From Candidatus Barnesiella excrementavium (GTDB taxonomy: Bacteria > Bacteroidota > Bacteroidia > Bacteroidales > Barnesiellaceae), in NCBI GenBank assembly GCA_019115485.1, contig DXDM01000010.1, positions 1 through 64,000 of the forward strand: DNA of 64,000 nt, in the 5' to 3' direction. This document shows positions 30,010 to 39,554 of the stretch, in pieces. The notes beneath the pieces were generated by a model that was not told the DNA's origin, searched no databases, and saw only the letters and a program-made list of their open reading frames with translations. Position 1 is the first letter of the stretch. Every line of letters begins with the position of its first letter. A program made the position numbers and the translations under genes.

Positions 30010-31014
30010 ATGAAAGTCGCTATTGTGGGCGCCAGCGGCGCCGTCGGACAAGAGTTCCTGAGAGTTTTGGACGAGCGGAATTTCCCGATCGACGAACTGT
30101 TGTTGTTCGGTTCCTCTCGAAGTGCAGGTCGTGCTTATCCCTTCCGGGGTAAACAGATTGTAGTCAAGGAGCTGAAACACAATGACGATTTCAAGGGGGT
30201 TGACATTGCCTTTACCTCGGCAGGCGCCGGTACCTCCAAGGAGTTTGCCGAGACGATTACCCGCTATGGTGCCATCATGATTGACAATTCGAGCGCCTTT
30301 CGCATGGACGACGATGTGCCCTTGGTGGTGCCCGAGGTGAATGGCGACGACGCTTTCGTGCGTCCGCGCGGCATCATTGCCAACCCCAACTGCACGACCA
30401 TACAGATGGTAGTGGCCTTGAATGCCATCGAGGCCCTCTCGCACATCAAGCGGGTGCATGTGGCCACCTATCAGGCAGCCAGCGGAGCCGGAGCATCGGC
30501 CATGGCCGAACTGAAAAAACAGTTTGAACAGCTTGTTGCCGGCGAACAGCCTACGGTCGAGAAGTTCTACTTCCAGTTGGCCTACAACCTTATTCCCCAG
30601 GTCGATGTCTTTACCGACAACCTCTACACCAAGGAGGAGATGAAGATGTATAACGAAACACGCAAGATCATGCACTCCGATATTGCCGTGAGCGCTACCT
30701 GTGTGCGTGTGCCGGTGATGCGGGCTCACTCCGAAGCCATCTGGATTGAGACCGAGCGTCCCGTGTCGGTGGCCGAGGCCCGCGAGGCTTTCGCCCACGC
30801 CAAGGGTGTGGTGCTCGAAGACGACCCGGCCAACCGGGTATATCCCATGCCGCTCGAAAAGGCCGGGTGCGACCCCGTGTATGTAGGGCGTATCCGCAGC
30901 GACATATCCAACCCCAACGGCTTGACCTTCTGGACGGTGAGCGACCAGATCAAGAAGGGGGCCGCCCTGAATGCCGTGCAGATAGCCGAATACCTGCTGG
31001 CTCACGGGAAATAG
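30010..31014 (+). CDS. asd: Aspartate-semialdehyde dehydrogenase
   Basis: This 334-residue enzyme reduces aspartyl phosphate to aspartate semialdehyde with NADPH, the branch point for lysine/diaminopimelate, threonine and methionine synthesis. It has the Rossmann motif [10 protein letters not shown] (7-16), [11 protein letters not shown], the nucleophile C128 in [19 protein letters not shown], and the base His in [10 protein letters not shown]. Length is normal. It is a single gene between divergent promoters and a strong terminator. Confidence 0.97.
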   Translation: MKVAIVGASGAVGQEFLRVLDERNFPIDELLLFGSSRSAGRAYPFRGKQIVVKELKHNDDFKGVDIAFTSAGAGTSKEFAETITRYGAIMIDNSSAFRMDDDVPLVVPEVNGDDAFVRPRGIIANPNCTTIQMVVALNAIEALSHIKRVHVATYQAASGAGASAMAELKKQFEQLVAGEQPTVEKFYFQLAYNLIPQVDVFTDNLYTKEEMKMYNETRKIMHSDIAVSATCVRVPVMRAHSEAIWIETERPVSVAEAREAFAHAKGVVLEDDPANRVYPMPLEKAGCDPVYVGRIRSDISNPNGLTFWTVSDQIKKGAALNAVQIAEYLLAHGK

Positions 31015-31078
31015 TTCCCGCCGGGGAGGGGCGCCAACCTTTTGCCCATATTGAAATTTGTATTGTTTATAAATGACC

Positions 31079-31115
31079 GACAGCCGCATGGATTGCTCCG
31101 TGCGGCTGTCTTTTT
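31079..31115 (+). terminator. Terminator after asd
   Basis: GACAGCCGCA pairs with TGCGGCTGTC, with extra G-C pairs at the loop, and TTTTT follows at 31111-31115. Confidence 0.9.
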
Positions 31116-31140
31116 AGTCATTATCGAGTTGTGTAACCGG

Positions 31141-33645
31141 TTAATCGTTTCGGTTGACATAGTCGGTGGTGAGACTCGCTTTACCCAGGTAGAAGAGGCG
31201 GGCCTTCACGACCGGTGCCTGGCAGTCGACCGGAGCCTCCCAGCGGGGCGATTCGGCCGTCGGTTCGCTGCCGTCGGTGGTGTAGCGAATCTCGGCCTGA
31301 GGGATAGGCGAATTGGCATAGAGCTTGCCCTCGACGATGCGGATACCCGGCTGGGGCAGGCGGAAGTTCACCCCTTCGCCGGCCAGGCGAGGCATCTCGA
31401 TACCGACGATTTTGGCGTTGTAGATGGCCCGGGCCTTTTCATAGAGCGCCTGTTTGTCGTCGGTCGGGGTGGGCGACCACTCGGGGAAGGTGTTCCAGCC
31501 GCGTTCGACGAGCCCGAAAATCTTGGGGAAGGTGTAGTATTGCACCATGTCGAAGCTGCCCAAAGTCTCGGCGAAGAGCTGTGCCTGTATGCCTTTGATG
31601 TGGGTGCGTCCCTGAGCCGTGAGGGCCACTTTGCCGCGGGCGGCCGTTTTGAGGTTGTTGCTTACGCCGTCGCGGTTCTCACGGGCCGAGCAGTAGATGT
31701 TGAAGGGGAGCATGTTGAACGAGGCGAACTGGTCGACATAGCCGCCCCAGATGAGCCCCGGTTCGTCCTTGTGGGGATTGTAGGCTAGGTCGAGGTAGAA
31801 GTTGTTGACGTTGCAGAGTATCACGTCGTAACCCTCGTTGGCTACGGTGTAGGGCACTACGTTGTTGCTGCCGATGGTGCTCCAGCAGTAGACTCCGTCG
31901 AATCGGGGAGCCACGCGGGCATTCAGTTCGGGCGAGTGATGGAGGGCCACCTCTTGCCACCCCGATACCTTCACCCCTTTATCGGCCAGCATGCCCGATA
32001 CTTTGTCCAGGAAGTATTCCGACAGCTGGTGCAGGTCGGTCATGCCGTTCTCTTCCATGAACCGGCGGCAGCTGGGCGAACCGGCCCACGAACCGTGAGG
32101 TACTTCGTCGCCGCCGATGTGCATGGCTGCCAAGGGCACGCCGGCATCGCGGTACATGGCGATGATTTCGTCGCTCACCTTCTCCATGAAGCGGTAGACC
32201 GAGGGGAGAGAGACATTCATGACATTATCGGTATAGGCCTGGGCCGATACATATTTCGAGGTGTCGGCCTCCTCCGAGAGCAGATACTCCCGGGCCTGCT
32301 CCATGTTGCTATCTTTCAACCGGTTGTAACGAGCCTTCATCGCCACGATGGCGGCGCGGGCGTGACCCGGCGATTCGATTTCGGGAATTACGGTGATGTG
32401 GCGCTGGGCCGCATATTGCAGCAGGTCGATAAAGTCCTGCCGGGTGTAGTAGCCGTTGCCCGTGACGGTTGTATCGGCCGGGTTCCACCCGCCGTAGTAG
32501 TTGGGGTAGAGACATTGGCTTTCGTCGCGGGTAAAGCCCCGGCGCGAGCCTATCGAGGTGAGTTCTTCGAGACCGGGAATTTCGAGCCGCCACCCTTCGT
32601 CGTCGCTGAAATGGAAGTGGAACACGTTCAGTTTATAGGCAGCCAGCAGGTCAATCAGTTTGAAGAGGTCGGCCTTGCGGGTATAGTTGCGCGAGATGTC
32701 GAGCATCATGCCGCGGTAGGGCAGGTCGGGATAGTCGTTGATGGCCACGTTTTCGAGCCGGGCGGGAATCGGCTGTCGTTTCAGCAGCGAGAGCAGCGTC
32801 TGGGTGCCGTTGAAGATGGCATGGGGCGTCCCGCCGCTGATGGTGATGTAGTTGTCTTTCACGTCCAGGCGGTAGTGCTCGTCGTTGCGCGCCTGGCTGT
32901 TCTTGGGAAAGTGACAGAGGGCGACGACGGTCTGTCCGTTGTTGGTGACGTGGTACCCTATCTTTTCCAGTTCCTGTACCAGCAGACGGGCTTCATCGGC
33001 GAATCCCTCCTCGACGCTGAGCGAGATGTTTTCGGCGATAACCGACACCCCCTCGCGCGGGGTCACCTCTTTGAGCGAAGGCAGCAGGTCGTAGGTTTGC
33101 AGCTGGTAGTCGGTCTGCAAGGCCTCGTTTTGGGCATAGCACACCTCGCCATCGGGGTAGTTGGGCACCTTGTGTCCCGGTATTGTCCATTGCGATTCGC
33201 GGGTGAAGGGAGCGATGGTAAAGGGTATGGAGACCGCTTTGTCGTCGGCCGAGACGAAGAAGGGCGACTTGGGGGTGAACTGCGTCTGAATAAAGGTGCC
33301 TCCGTTCAGGTAGGGAATGGCAATCGAGTCGCCCGGAGCGAGCGGTTGCCACGAATCGGTCGGAGCTATTTTATAGTATCCGGGGTTGACCATCTCGATG
33401 GTCACCAGCGATCCTTCACAGGCCTTGACGCCTCGTGGGGAGAGTTGGGTGAAATAGATTTCCCAGCCCGATTCGAGGGGCTTTGTCGAGGTGTTGACCA
33501 GGGTGAAGGTACTCTCGTAGTAGTCGGGCTCGACTTGGTTTTCGCCCATTTCCCATTGCAGAGACACGGGGCTTTGTGTCGACGTGTTGCAGGCGGCCAA
33601 CGTACCGAGGGCCAATGCGAAGAGCAGACGATGAGGTTTTTTCAT
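31141..33645 (-). CDS. GH20 beta-N-acetylhexosaminidase lipoprotein
   Basis: This 834-residue protein begins with a lipoprotein signal (MKKPHRLLFALALGTLAAC). An N-terminal beta domain (VSLQWEMGENQVEPDYYESTF) resembles the CHB_HEX carbohydrate-binding module. The GH20b domain follows, then the catalytic barrel (YRGMMLDISRNYTRKADL, FHFSDDEGWRLEI, HIGGDEVPHG with D513-E514 as the acid/base pair). The C-terminal segment IRYTTDGSEPTAES matches the chitobiase C-terminal domain. It removes terminal GlcNAc or GalNAc, probably from host glycans or peptidoglycan fragments, at the cell surface or in the periplasm. It lies 58 bp after the TPM gene, possibly in one operon with it and dgt. Confidence 0.94.
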   Translation of the reverse strand: MKKPHRLLFALALGTLAACNTSTQSPVSLQWEMGENQVEPDYYESTFTLVNTSTKPLESGWEIYFTQLSPRGVKACEGSLVTIEMVNPGYYKIAPTDSWQPLAPGDSIAIPYLNGGTFIQTQFTPKSPFFVSADDKAVSIPFTIAPFTRESQWTIPGHKVPNYPDGEVCYAQNEALQTDYQLQTYDLLPSLKEVTPREGVSVIAENISLSVEEGFADEARLLVQELEKIGYHVTNNGQTVVALCHFPKNSQARNDEHYRLDVKDNYITISGGTPHAIFNGTQTLLSLLKRQPIPARLENVAINDYPDLPYRGMMLDISRNYTRKADLFKLIDLLAAYKLNVFHFHFSDDEGWRLEIPGLEELTSIGSRRGFTRDESQCLYPNYYGGWNPADTTVTGNGYYTRQDFIDLLQYAAQRHITVIPEIESPGHARAAIVAMKARYNRLKDSNMEQAREYLLSEEADTSKYVSAQAYTDNVMNVSLPSVYRFMEKVSDEIIAMYRDAGVPLAAMHIGGDEVPHGSWAGSPSCRRFMEENGMTDLHQLSEYFLDKVSGMLADKGVKVSGWQEVALHHSPELNARVAPRFDGVYCWSTIGSNNVVPYTVANEGYDVILCNVNNFYLDLAYNPHKDEPGLIWGGYVDQFASFNMLPFNIYCSARENRDGVSNNLKTAARGKVALTAQGRTHIKGIQAQLFAETLGSFDMVQYYTFPKIFGLVERGWNTFPEWSPTPTDDKQALYEKARAIYNAKIVGIEMPRLAGEGVNFRLPQPGIRIVEGKLYANSPIPQAEIRYTTDGSEPTAESPRWEAPVDCQAPVVKARLFYLGKASLTTDYVNRND

Positions 33646-33703
33646 GTGCATGGTATTATAAGGGTGAATAATTGCGATTTTGTTCCGGTCGGTTTGGGGT
33701 CGG

Positions 33704-34945
33704 TTACCAGCCCGACGAGGCGCCTCCGCCACCGGTGGCTCCTCCACCAAAGCCTCCGCCGAATCCACCACCGCCAAAACCACTGCCCCGGCCCGAACCT
33801 CCTATGATGGCAGCCGCTGCGGCCACGGGGATAATGTAGGATTTGCGGACGGTCTTGTGGCAGTGGGCACAGGTGTAGCGTTTCTCGCCCAACCCGGTGC
33901 TCACGGCAGTGGCCCGGCGCAAGATGTAGTCGCCTTCGAGGCTGTAAGCCCGGCTGTGGCAGTAGGGGCAGCGCTGGTATTGGGTGAACTGGTTTTCGTA
34001 GGGATAGACGAGCGTGTTGCCGCAGTGGTCGCAGAGCCACACGTCGTAGTCGACCGAGTTGAGATGCTCCTCGGTATTCTCCTGGGGGGTGAGGTAGAGG
34101 TTATCCTCCTCCTCGTTCAGTTTGCGCATGGGGTTGCCGCACGATTCGCACTTGCGGGGTTTGTTGCGCAGCCGTCTGAGCCGCCGGTTTATCCCGGCAT
34201 AGAGCAGCCACACGAAGAAGGGGAAGATGAAGCTGCCGGTCAGCAGGAACGGACGGAAGGCCACCAGCCGTTTGTATTGCTCGTAAGGGCCTTTGCGGGC
34301 ATAGCGGGCCATAATCCACAGCATGGCAAAGAGCAAGATGTGCGAGACGACGAGCGACACGGTGAGGTAGATATTGAAGATGCGCCCCCAGTCGATTTCC
34401 AGACCCTGCATCTGTTGCGGGGCGGTAATCTCCTCGACTGCCGCGGGGTCGGTGAGTATGCGGGTGACGGCCGTGATGCCGTCGAGCATACCCTGGTCGT
34501 AGTTTCCCTCCTTGAACCGGGGCAGGATATATTGCGTCTGTATGCGTTTGCAGATGGCGTCGGGCAGGACTCCTTCCAGTCCGTAGCCGGTGCGGAAGGT
34601 GATGCGCCGCTGGTCGAGCACGAGCAGCACGAGCAGTCCGTTGTCGTTCTGTTTGCCGATGCCCCACCGGGTGAAGAGGTCGGTGGCGAAAAGGTCGGGC
34701 GAGGTGTCGCCAATCGATTCGAGAGCCACGACGGCCACCTCCGAGGTGTTGACCCCTTGCAGGTCGAGGAGCATCTGGTCGAGCCGGGTCACGGTCTCGG
34801 CCGAGAGAATGCCGTCGGGGTTGCTCACAAACCGTCGGCCGTCGGTCTGGTGGACGTTGGGCACCTGTTCGGGCGTATATCCCGCTGCGCGCAGCAAGGG
34901 GACAAGGAGCAGAAGCAAGAGTATCGTGCTGATTCTTCTTTTCAT
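33704..34945 (-). CDS. TPM-domain membrane protein with cysteine-pair zinc ribbons
   Basis: This 413-residue protein has a signal peptide, a TPM (YgcG/Psb32) domain at about 40-165 (FVSNPDGILSAETVTRLDQML, GIGKQNDNGLLVLLVLDQRRITFRTGYGLEGVLPD) and two membrane helices near 195-250. A cytoplasmic region has several CxxC pairs (CESCGNP, CDHCGNT, CPYCHS, CAHCHK), suggesting two zinc ribbons. It ends in a Gly-rich tail finishing GGGGASSGW, which is typical of the family. TPM proteins are linked to membrane quality control but the activity is unsettled. It lies 14 bp after dgt. Confidence 0.85.
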   Translation of the reverse strand: MKRRISTILLLLLLVPLLRAAGYTPEQVPNVHQTDGRRFVSNPDGILSAETVTRLDQMLLDLQGVNTSEVAVVALESIGDTSPDLFATDLFTRWGIGKQNDNGLLVLLVLDQRRITFRTGYGLEGVLPDAICKRIQTQYILPRFKEGNYDQGMLDGITAVTRILTDPAAVEEITAPQQMQGLEIDWGRIFNIYLTVSLVVSHILLFAMLWIMARYARKGPYEQYKRLVAFRPFLLTGSFIFPFFVWLLYAGINRRLRRLRNKPRKCESCGNPMRKLNEEEDNLYLTPQENTEEHLNSVDYDVWLCDHCGNTLVYPYENQFTQYQRCPYCHSRAYSLEGDYILRRATAVSTGLGEKRYTCAHCHKTVRKSYIIPVAAAAAIIGGSGRGSGFGGGGFGGGFGGGATGGGGASSGW

Positions 34946-34959
34946 GAGGGTATTCGTGT

Positions 34960-36324
34960 TTAGAGCGAAGGGAGGCTCATGCCGTTGATTTTGCGATAGA
35001 GGTCGAGGGCGTAGACGTCGGTCATGCCCGAGATGTAGTCGATGACCGCCTGCACCTTTCCGTAGAGGGTGGGGGCGTGCATCTCGTATTGTTCGGGTAC
35101 CTTGTTGAGCAGCAGCCGCGAGTAGGCCTTGTCGGGGAAACGCACGGCGTCGAGAAACTTGTCGAGCAGCACCGAGATGATGCGGTTACCGGCCAGTTCG
35201 ATGTCGAGCACGTCGGACGACTTGTAAATCTTTTCGAAGGCGGTTTCGGAGCAGTGGCGGTAGGCTTGGCAGGGACGGTCGGAGATGTGTTCGACCAGCG
35301 ACCCGGTGAAGCGCCCTTCGAGCAGCGCCTGCTCTTCGCGGCAGAAGAGGGCCGAACACTCGTCGATGAGGGTGCCGATGACGCAGGAGCGCAGGTAGAC
35401 GATTTGTTCGTTGAGGTCGGTCACCACTTTGAGCACGTCGAGAATGTGCTGTTGCCGCTTCGCGTCGAAGAAGTCGAGGAAGAGCCCTTTGACCGTCTCG
35501 GTGTCGAGTATTTTCAGTTTGTGGGCATCTTCGATGTCCATGATCTGGTAGCAGATGTCGTCGGCCGCCTCGACCAGATAGACCAGCGGGTGGCGGTGGT
35601 AGCGTTCGCCGCTGTCGCCCTCGGGAAGCATGCCCAGGTCGTCGGCGATGCGCAGGAAATCCTTCTTCTCTGAGGTGAAGAATCCCGATTTGCCCCGCTT
35701 GGTCGACTGTATCGACGAGTAGGGGTATTTCACAATCGAGGCGAGAGTCGAGTAGGTGAGCGCGAATCCTCCCGGCCGACGGCCGTGGAACTGGTGGGTG
35801 AGCAGGCGGAAGGCGTTGGCGTTCCCTTCGAAGTGGGTAAAGTCCTGCCAGTGGTGCTCGTTTTTCAACTCCTTTTTCAACACCTGCCCGTTCCCTTCGG
35901 AGAAGTAGGTGGAGATGGCGCGCTCGCCCGAATGTCCGAAGGGCGGATTGCCCAGGTCGTGAGCCAGACAGGCGGCCGAGGTGATGGCCCCCAGGTGGTA
36001 GAGCTTGTGGCACCAGGGTTCGGTGCTGTATTTTTCGGACAGCGTGGTTGATACGTTATTGCCCAGCGAACGTCCTACACACGACACTTCAAGACTGTGG
36101 GTGAGGCGGTTGTGCACAAATATACTACCCGGCAGCGGGAAGACCTGCGTCTTGTTCTGCAACCGGCGGAAGGGCGCCGAAAAGACCAGCCGGTCGTAGT
36201 CGCGCTGGAAATCGGTGCGGGTGTGACGCCGCTCGTCGTGATACTTCTCCATGCCGAATCGCTTGGAGGTAATCAGTCGGTCCCAGTGCATTTGGGTGGG
36301 GGTATCCTTGGCTTGCGTATTCAT
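34960..36324 (-). CDS. dgt: Deoxyguanosinetriphosphate triphosphohydrolase-like HD protein
   Basis: This 454-residue HD-domain enzyme hydrolyses dGTP, or other dNTPs, to the nucleoside and tripolyphosphate. Motifs are FRRLQNKTQVFPLP, RLTHSLEV with H76, and AHDLGNPPFGHSGE with H122-D123, plus YLVEAADDICYQIMDIEDA. Length suits the Dgt type with extended C-terminal region. It is divergent from dut, so two nucleotide-pool enzymes share one intergenic region (36325-36518). It leads a leftward group with the TPM and GH20 genes. Confidence 0.92.
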   Translation of the reverse strand: MNTQAKDTPTQMHWDRLITSKRFGMEKYHDERRHTRTDFQRDYDRLVFSAPFRRLQNKTQVFPLPGSIFVHNRLTHSLEVSCVGRSLGNNVSTTLSEKYSTEPWCHKLYHLGAITSAACLAHDLGNPPFGHSGERAISTYFSEGNGQVLKKELKNEHHWQDFTHFEGNANAFRLLTHQFHGRRPGGFALTYSTLASIVKYPYSSIQSTKRGKSGFFTSEKKDFLRIADDLGMLPEGDSGERYHRHPLVYLVEAADDICYQIMDIEDAHKLKILDTETVKGLFLDFFDAKRQQHILDVLKVVTDLNEQIVYLRSCVIGTLIDECSALFCREEQALLEGRFTGSLVEHISDRPCQAYRHCSETAFEKIYKSSDVLDIELAGNRIISVLLDKFLDAVRFPDKAYSRLLLNKVPEQYEMHAPTLYGKVQAVIDYISGMTDVYALDLYRKINGMSLPSL

Positions 36325-36346
36325 GATTTCTTCTCAACAATCGGTA

Positions 36347-36354
36347 CAAATGTA
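36347..36354 (-). promoter_or_regulatory. -7 box for dgt
   Basis: TACATTTG on the minus strand lies 22 nt before the dgt ATG. No well-spaced -33 was found. Confidence 0.45.
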
Positions 36355-36518
36355 GTAAAAAAGAGAGACAAAAACAGGGGCGGAGGGCAAAATAGTCGGC
36401 CCCGATTGTCGGGGTATCACATTAAAATATAAAAAATAGGGTGCTTTATTGAGAGTATTTCGTTATTTTCGCAGATTAAAAGAGTGAAAATAAGAAGTCT
36501 TTATAAACATATATCCCG

Positions 36519-36959
36519 ATGAAAGTCTCTGTCAAGATAGTCAACAAGTCGCACCATGCACTGCCCTCTTACAGCACCCTGTTTTCGGCTGGAATGGATA
36601 TCCGTGCCAACCTGTCGGAGCCGGTGACCCTGGCCCCCCTCGAACGCAAGCTCATACCTACCGGTCTCTATATCGCTCTGCCCGAGGGCTATGAGGCTCA
36701 GATACGGCCGCGCAGCGGGTTGGCCTTGAAACACGGCATCACGATTCCCAACACGCCGGGTACCATCGATGCCGACTATCGGGGCGAGGTGGGCATCATC
36801 GTGCTCAACGTGTCGGATAAGCCCTTTACCATCGAGGACGGCGAGCGCATCTGCCAGATGGTGGTGAAGGAGTATTGCCGGGTCGAATGGGACGAGGTCG
36901 AGTCGCTCGACGAGACCGAGCGCGGTGCCGGCGGTTTCGGGCATACGGGTGTAAAGTAA
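36519..36959 (+). CDS. dut: dUTP diphosphatase
   Basis: This 146-residue trimeric dUTPase hydrolyses dUTP to dUMP, keeping uracil out of DNA and feeding thymidylate synthesis. All five motifs are visible: AGMDIRA (motif 1), [11 protein letters not shown] (2), [15 protein letters not shown] (3), GERICQMVV (4) and the flexible C-terminal [11 protein letters not shown] (5). It is the first gene of a run of six rightward genes with small gaps or overlaps. The ATG at 36519 has only a weak upstream promoter match (TATTTTCG at 36464-36471). Confidence 0.97.
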   Translation: MKVSVKIVNKSHHALPSYSTLFSAGMDIRANLSEPVTLAPLERKLIPTGLYIALPEGYEAQIRPRSGLALKHGITIPNTPGTIDADYRGEVGIIVLNVSDKPFTIEDGERICQMVVKEYCRVEWDEVESLDETERGAGGFGHTGVK

Positions 36960-36981
36960 AGAGTCTTCCCAAACAATAACG

Positions 36982-38727
36982 ATGGGGATAGGAATGCAAA
37001 GATATAGATTGATTATGGGGCTGTGTGCCGGGTTCTGCCTCGTGTTGACGAGTTGTGCCCTGCATCGCAACACGGCCGGAGGTGAGCTGTCGGACGAGGC
37101 TCGCCAGAAGTTTGAATATTTCTATTTGGAGGCCGAGCGGCAAAAGGCTCTCGGCCACGACGACGCAGCTTTCGACCTGATGTGCCGGGCTGCCGAAATC
37201 GATACGACCAGCGCGGCCGCCCGCTTCTTCCTGGCGCCTTACTACCTGCAACTGGGCAACTACGAGCAGGCCCGTACCGACTTGCGGTATGCGGCTGAAC
37301 AGTACCCCGGAAACTACTGGTACAACGTGGTGTATGCCAATTTCTCGCAGCAGAGCGGGCAGCACGACGAGGCGATACGCATCTGGTCGCGCCTGCTTAA
37401 AGAGAACCCCGACAAGGGCGAAATCAACTCGGCTCTGGCCGAGGCCTATACGGCCAAGGGTGACTTGAAGTCGGCCGTGGCCTGTTACGACAGTTTGGAG
37501 TCGGCCATGGGCATGATGGAGCCGATTACCATCGAGAAGCTCAAATTGTACGGGTACATGGGCGACCGCGACGCCATGGTGGCCGAGGCCGAGAAGTTGC
37601 AACGCACCTTCCCCCAGAATACCGACTACATGCGGCTGTTGGGCGACATCTATCTCGAAGTGGGGCGCGACTCGGCCGCCCTGTCGATGTACGACCGGGC
37701 TTTGGCACTGGAGCCCGAGAACGGTTACGTCTATCTGTCGAAAGCCGGTTATTACGAAAAGAAGGGCGACTCCATCGCCTACAACAACGAAATTCGCAAC
37801 GCCTTGATGAACAGGCATATCGACGTGAATACGAAGCTGAATATTTTCAGCACCTACATCATCGACCTCATGAAGAAGAAGCAGGAGCTGAACCGGGTCG
37901 ATTCGCTCTTTACCGACATGCTCGAACAATATCCGCAGGAGGAGCCCGTGCATCGGCTCTTCGGCATGTACCTGTCGAGCCGGAAGGAGTTTGCCCGGGC
38001 CGAGGAGCAGTATGCCATCGCTGCCGACCTGGCTCCCACCAACCCCGAGAACTGGTTGCAGCTCATCGGGCTGTACCTCTATCAGGAGAAATACCCCGAG
38101 GTAATCACGGTGGGGAAACGTGCCATACAGTATGTGCCCGACCAGAAGGATATCTACATGTATGTGGCGGTAGCCAGTACCCAGACCAAGAGTTATGCTG
38201 AGGCCCTCGACATGTTGGAGACGGGGCTCACCTATGTCGATGAAGGAGACAACGAAACGAAATCGTTCTTCTACGGACAGATGGGCGACGTGTACCACTC
38301 GTCGGGCGACCGGGAGAAGGCTTATGCCATGTATGACAAGGCTCTGTCGTACAACGCCTCGAATATAGCGGTGCTGAACAATTACAGCTACTTTCTGGCT
38401 ACCGAGGGGCGCGACCTCGACAAAGCCGAGCGCATGAGCGCCCAGACGGTGAAGGCCGAGCCCGACAACGCTACCTATCTCGACACCTATGCCTGGATAT
38501 TTTTCAAGAAGGGTGACTATTCGCTGGCCCGTCTCTACATGAAAAATGCTCTCGACAAGAGTCCGGAGGCCAGTGCCGAACTGTTTGAACACTATGGCGA
38601 CATACTCTATATGCTGGGCGAGGTCGACGAGGCGGTGGAGTACTGGCAGAAGGCGCTCGATGCGGGAAGTGAGTCGGCCGAGGTGTTGAAGGAGAAAATC
38701 AAGCAAAAGAAATACATTGAACCATGA
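36982..38727 (+). CDS. Tetratricopeptide-repeat lipoprotein
   Basis: This protein of about 581 residues has a lipoprotein signal (LIMGLCAGFCLVLTSC) and is otherwise made of TPR-like helical repeats (AARFFLAPYYLQLGNYEQARTDL; NPENWLQLIGLYLYQEKYPEVI; GDVYHSSGDREKAYAMYDKAL; EHYGDILYMLGEVDEAVEYWQKAL). It is probably a scaffold on the outer membrane. An alternative ATG at 36994 (MQRYRLI) follows a GGGGATAGG stretch and could be the true start. The stop overlaps the next ATG by 4 bp, indicating translational coupling with the DUF4292 lipoprotein. A link to lipoprotein or LPS assembly is inference from neighbours. Confidence 0.88.
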   Translation: MGIGMQRYRLIMGLCAGFCLVLTSCALHRNTAGGELSDEARQKFEYFYLEAERQKALGHDDAAFDLMCRAAEIDTTSAAARFFLAPYYLQLGNYEQARTDLRYAAEQYPGNYWYNVVYANFSQQSGQHDEAIRIWSRLLKENPDKGEINSALAEAYTAKGDLKSAVACYDSLESAMGMMEPITIEKLKLYGYMGDRDAMVAEAEKLQRTFPQNTDYMRLLGDIYLEVGRDSAALSMYDRALALEPENGYVYLSKAGYYEKKGDSIAYNNEIRNALMNRHIDVNTKLNIFSTYIIDLMKKKQELNRVDSLFTDMLEQYPQEEPVHRLFGMYLSSRKEFARAEEQYAIAADLAPTNPENWLQLIGLYLYQEKYPEVITVGKRAIQYVPDQKDIYMYVAVASTQTKSYAEALDMLETGLTYVDEGDNETKSFFYGQMGDVYHSSGDREKAYAMYDKALSYNASNIAVLNNYSYFLATEGRDLDKAERMSAQTVKAEPDNATYLDTYAWIFFKKGDYSLARLYMKNALDKSPEASAELFEHYGDILYMLGEVDEAVEYWQKALDAGSESAEVLKEKIKQKKYIEP

Positions 38728-39554
38728 GGTATATACCAATAGCACTCTGCATCGCGTGTCTCTCTGTTTTGGTCGGCTGTAAGGGGGGAAAGGAGCTGGC
38801 GTCCAGCCAGCCGGTGTCGCAGGAGATTCGGAACGATTTCGAGAATCTCGTCGCCTCGTATCCCCGGTGGGACACCTTCTCGTCGAAGGGGTCGGCCGAT
38901 TTGGCCTTGGGGCAGGGCGGTTCGCTGAGTGCCTCGACCCAGGTGCGCATGGTGCGCGGTGAGTCGCTGCAAATCTCGGTTCGCATCTTCCTGGGCATCG
39001 AAGTAGCCCGTCTCTACATGACGCGCGACAGCCTCTTCCTTGTCGACAAGATGCAGCGGCGCTACATGGCCGAGTCGCTTGCCGATATCGGCGACCAACT
39101 CTCCCAGACCCTCTCGCTGACTACGGTGCAAGAGGCCCTACTGGGCCGCATCTTCCTGCTGGATACGACATCGGGCCAGTACCGCATCGACGATTTCGAG
39201 GTGGTGGAGTCGGGGTCGTCACGCTGGTCGCTGCTGCCCCGCCGGCAAGATGCCCGGTTTGGATACCGTTTCGACCTGAACGGCACGAAGCTGCTCTCGA
39301 CGAAATGCACCTCGGCCGACGGCCGCAAGGCAGTGGTGTGCCACTATGCCGATTTCATCAGGCAAGGGCAGAGCGACAACTTCCCCACGAGCATGCAGCT
39401 GGCCCTCACGGGGGTGAGCATACCTCTGTCGCTTAACTTGCATTATGATGCCTCGTCGGTAGTCTGGAACGGGAGTGTGAGTGTAGAGAAACCCAATTTG
39501 TCAAGATATACGCGCGTCACGGCCGCGCAGTTGTTAAAGGAGTTGTCGTTATGA
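38724..39554 (+). CDS. DUF4292 lipoprotein
   Basis: This 276-residue protein has a lipoprotein signal (LCIACLSVLVGC) followed by a beta-rich LolB/outer-membrane-lipoprotein-sorting-like fold (FSSKGSADLALGQGGSLSASTQVRMVRGESLQISVRIFLGIEVARLYMTRDSLFLVDKMQRRYM), the DUF4292 family of Bacteroidetes. A LolB-like role in lipoprotein placement is plausible from the fold but unproven. It overlaps both flanking genes by 4 bp (ATGA), so TPR, DUF4292 and EnvC-like proteins are translationally coupled and probably act together. Confidence 0.85.
   Translation: MRYIPIALCIACLSVLVGCKGGKELASSQPVSQEIRNDFENLVASYPRWDTFSSKGSADLALGQGGSLSASTQVRMVRGESLQISVRIFLGIEVARLYMTRDSLFLVDKMQRRYMAESLADIGDQLSQTLSLTTVQEALLGRIFLLDTTSGQYRIDDFEVVESGSSRWSLLPRRQDARFGYRFDLNGTKLLSTKCTSADGRKAVVCHYADFIRQGQSDNFPTSMQLALTGVSIPLSLNLHYDASSVVWNGSVSVEKPNLSRYTRVTAAQLLKELSL

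Noticed and set aside
36826-38745. Long antisense frame opposite the TPR lipoprotein gene
   Set aside because: The TPR frame has a lipoprotein signal and repeats and is coupled to its neighbours. The antisense frame is explained by GC-skewed codon positions.
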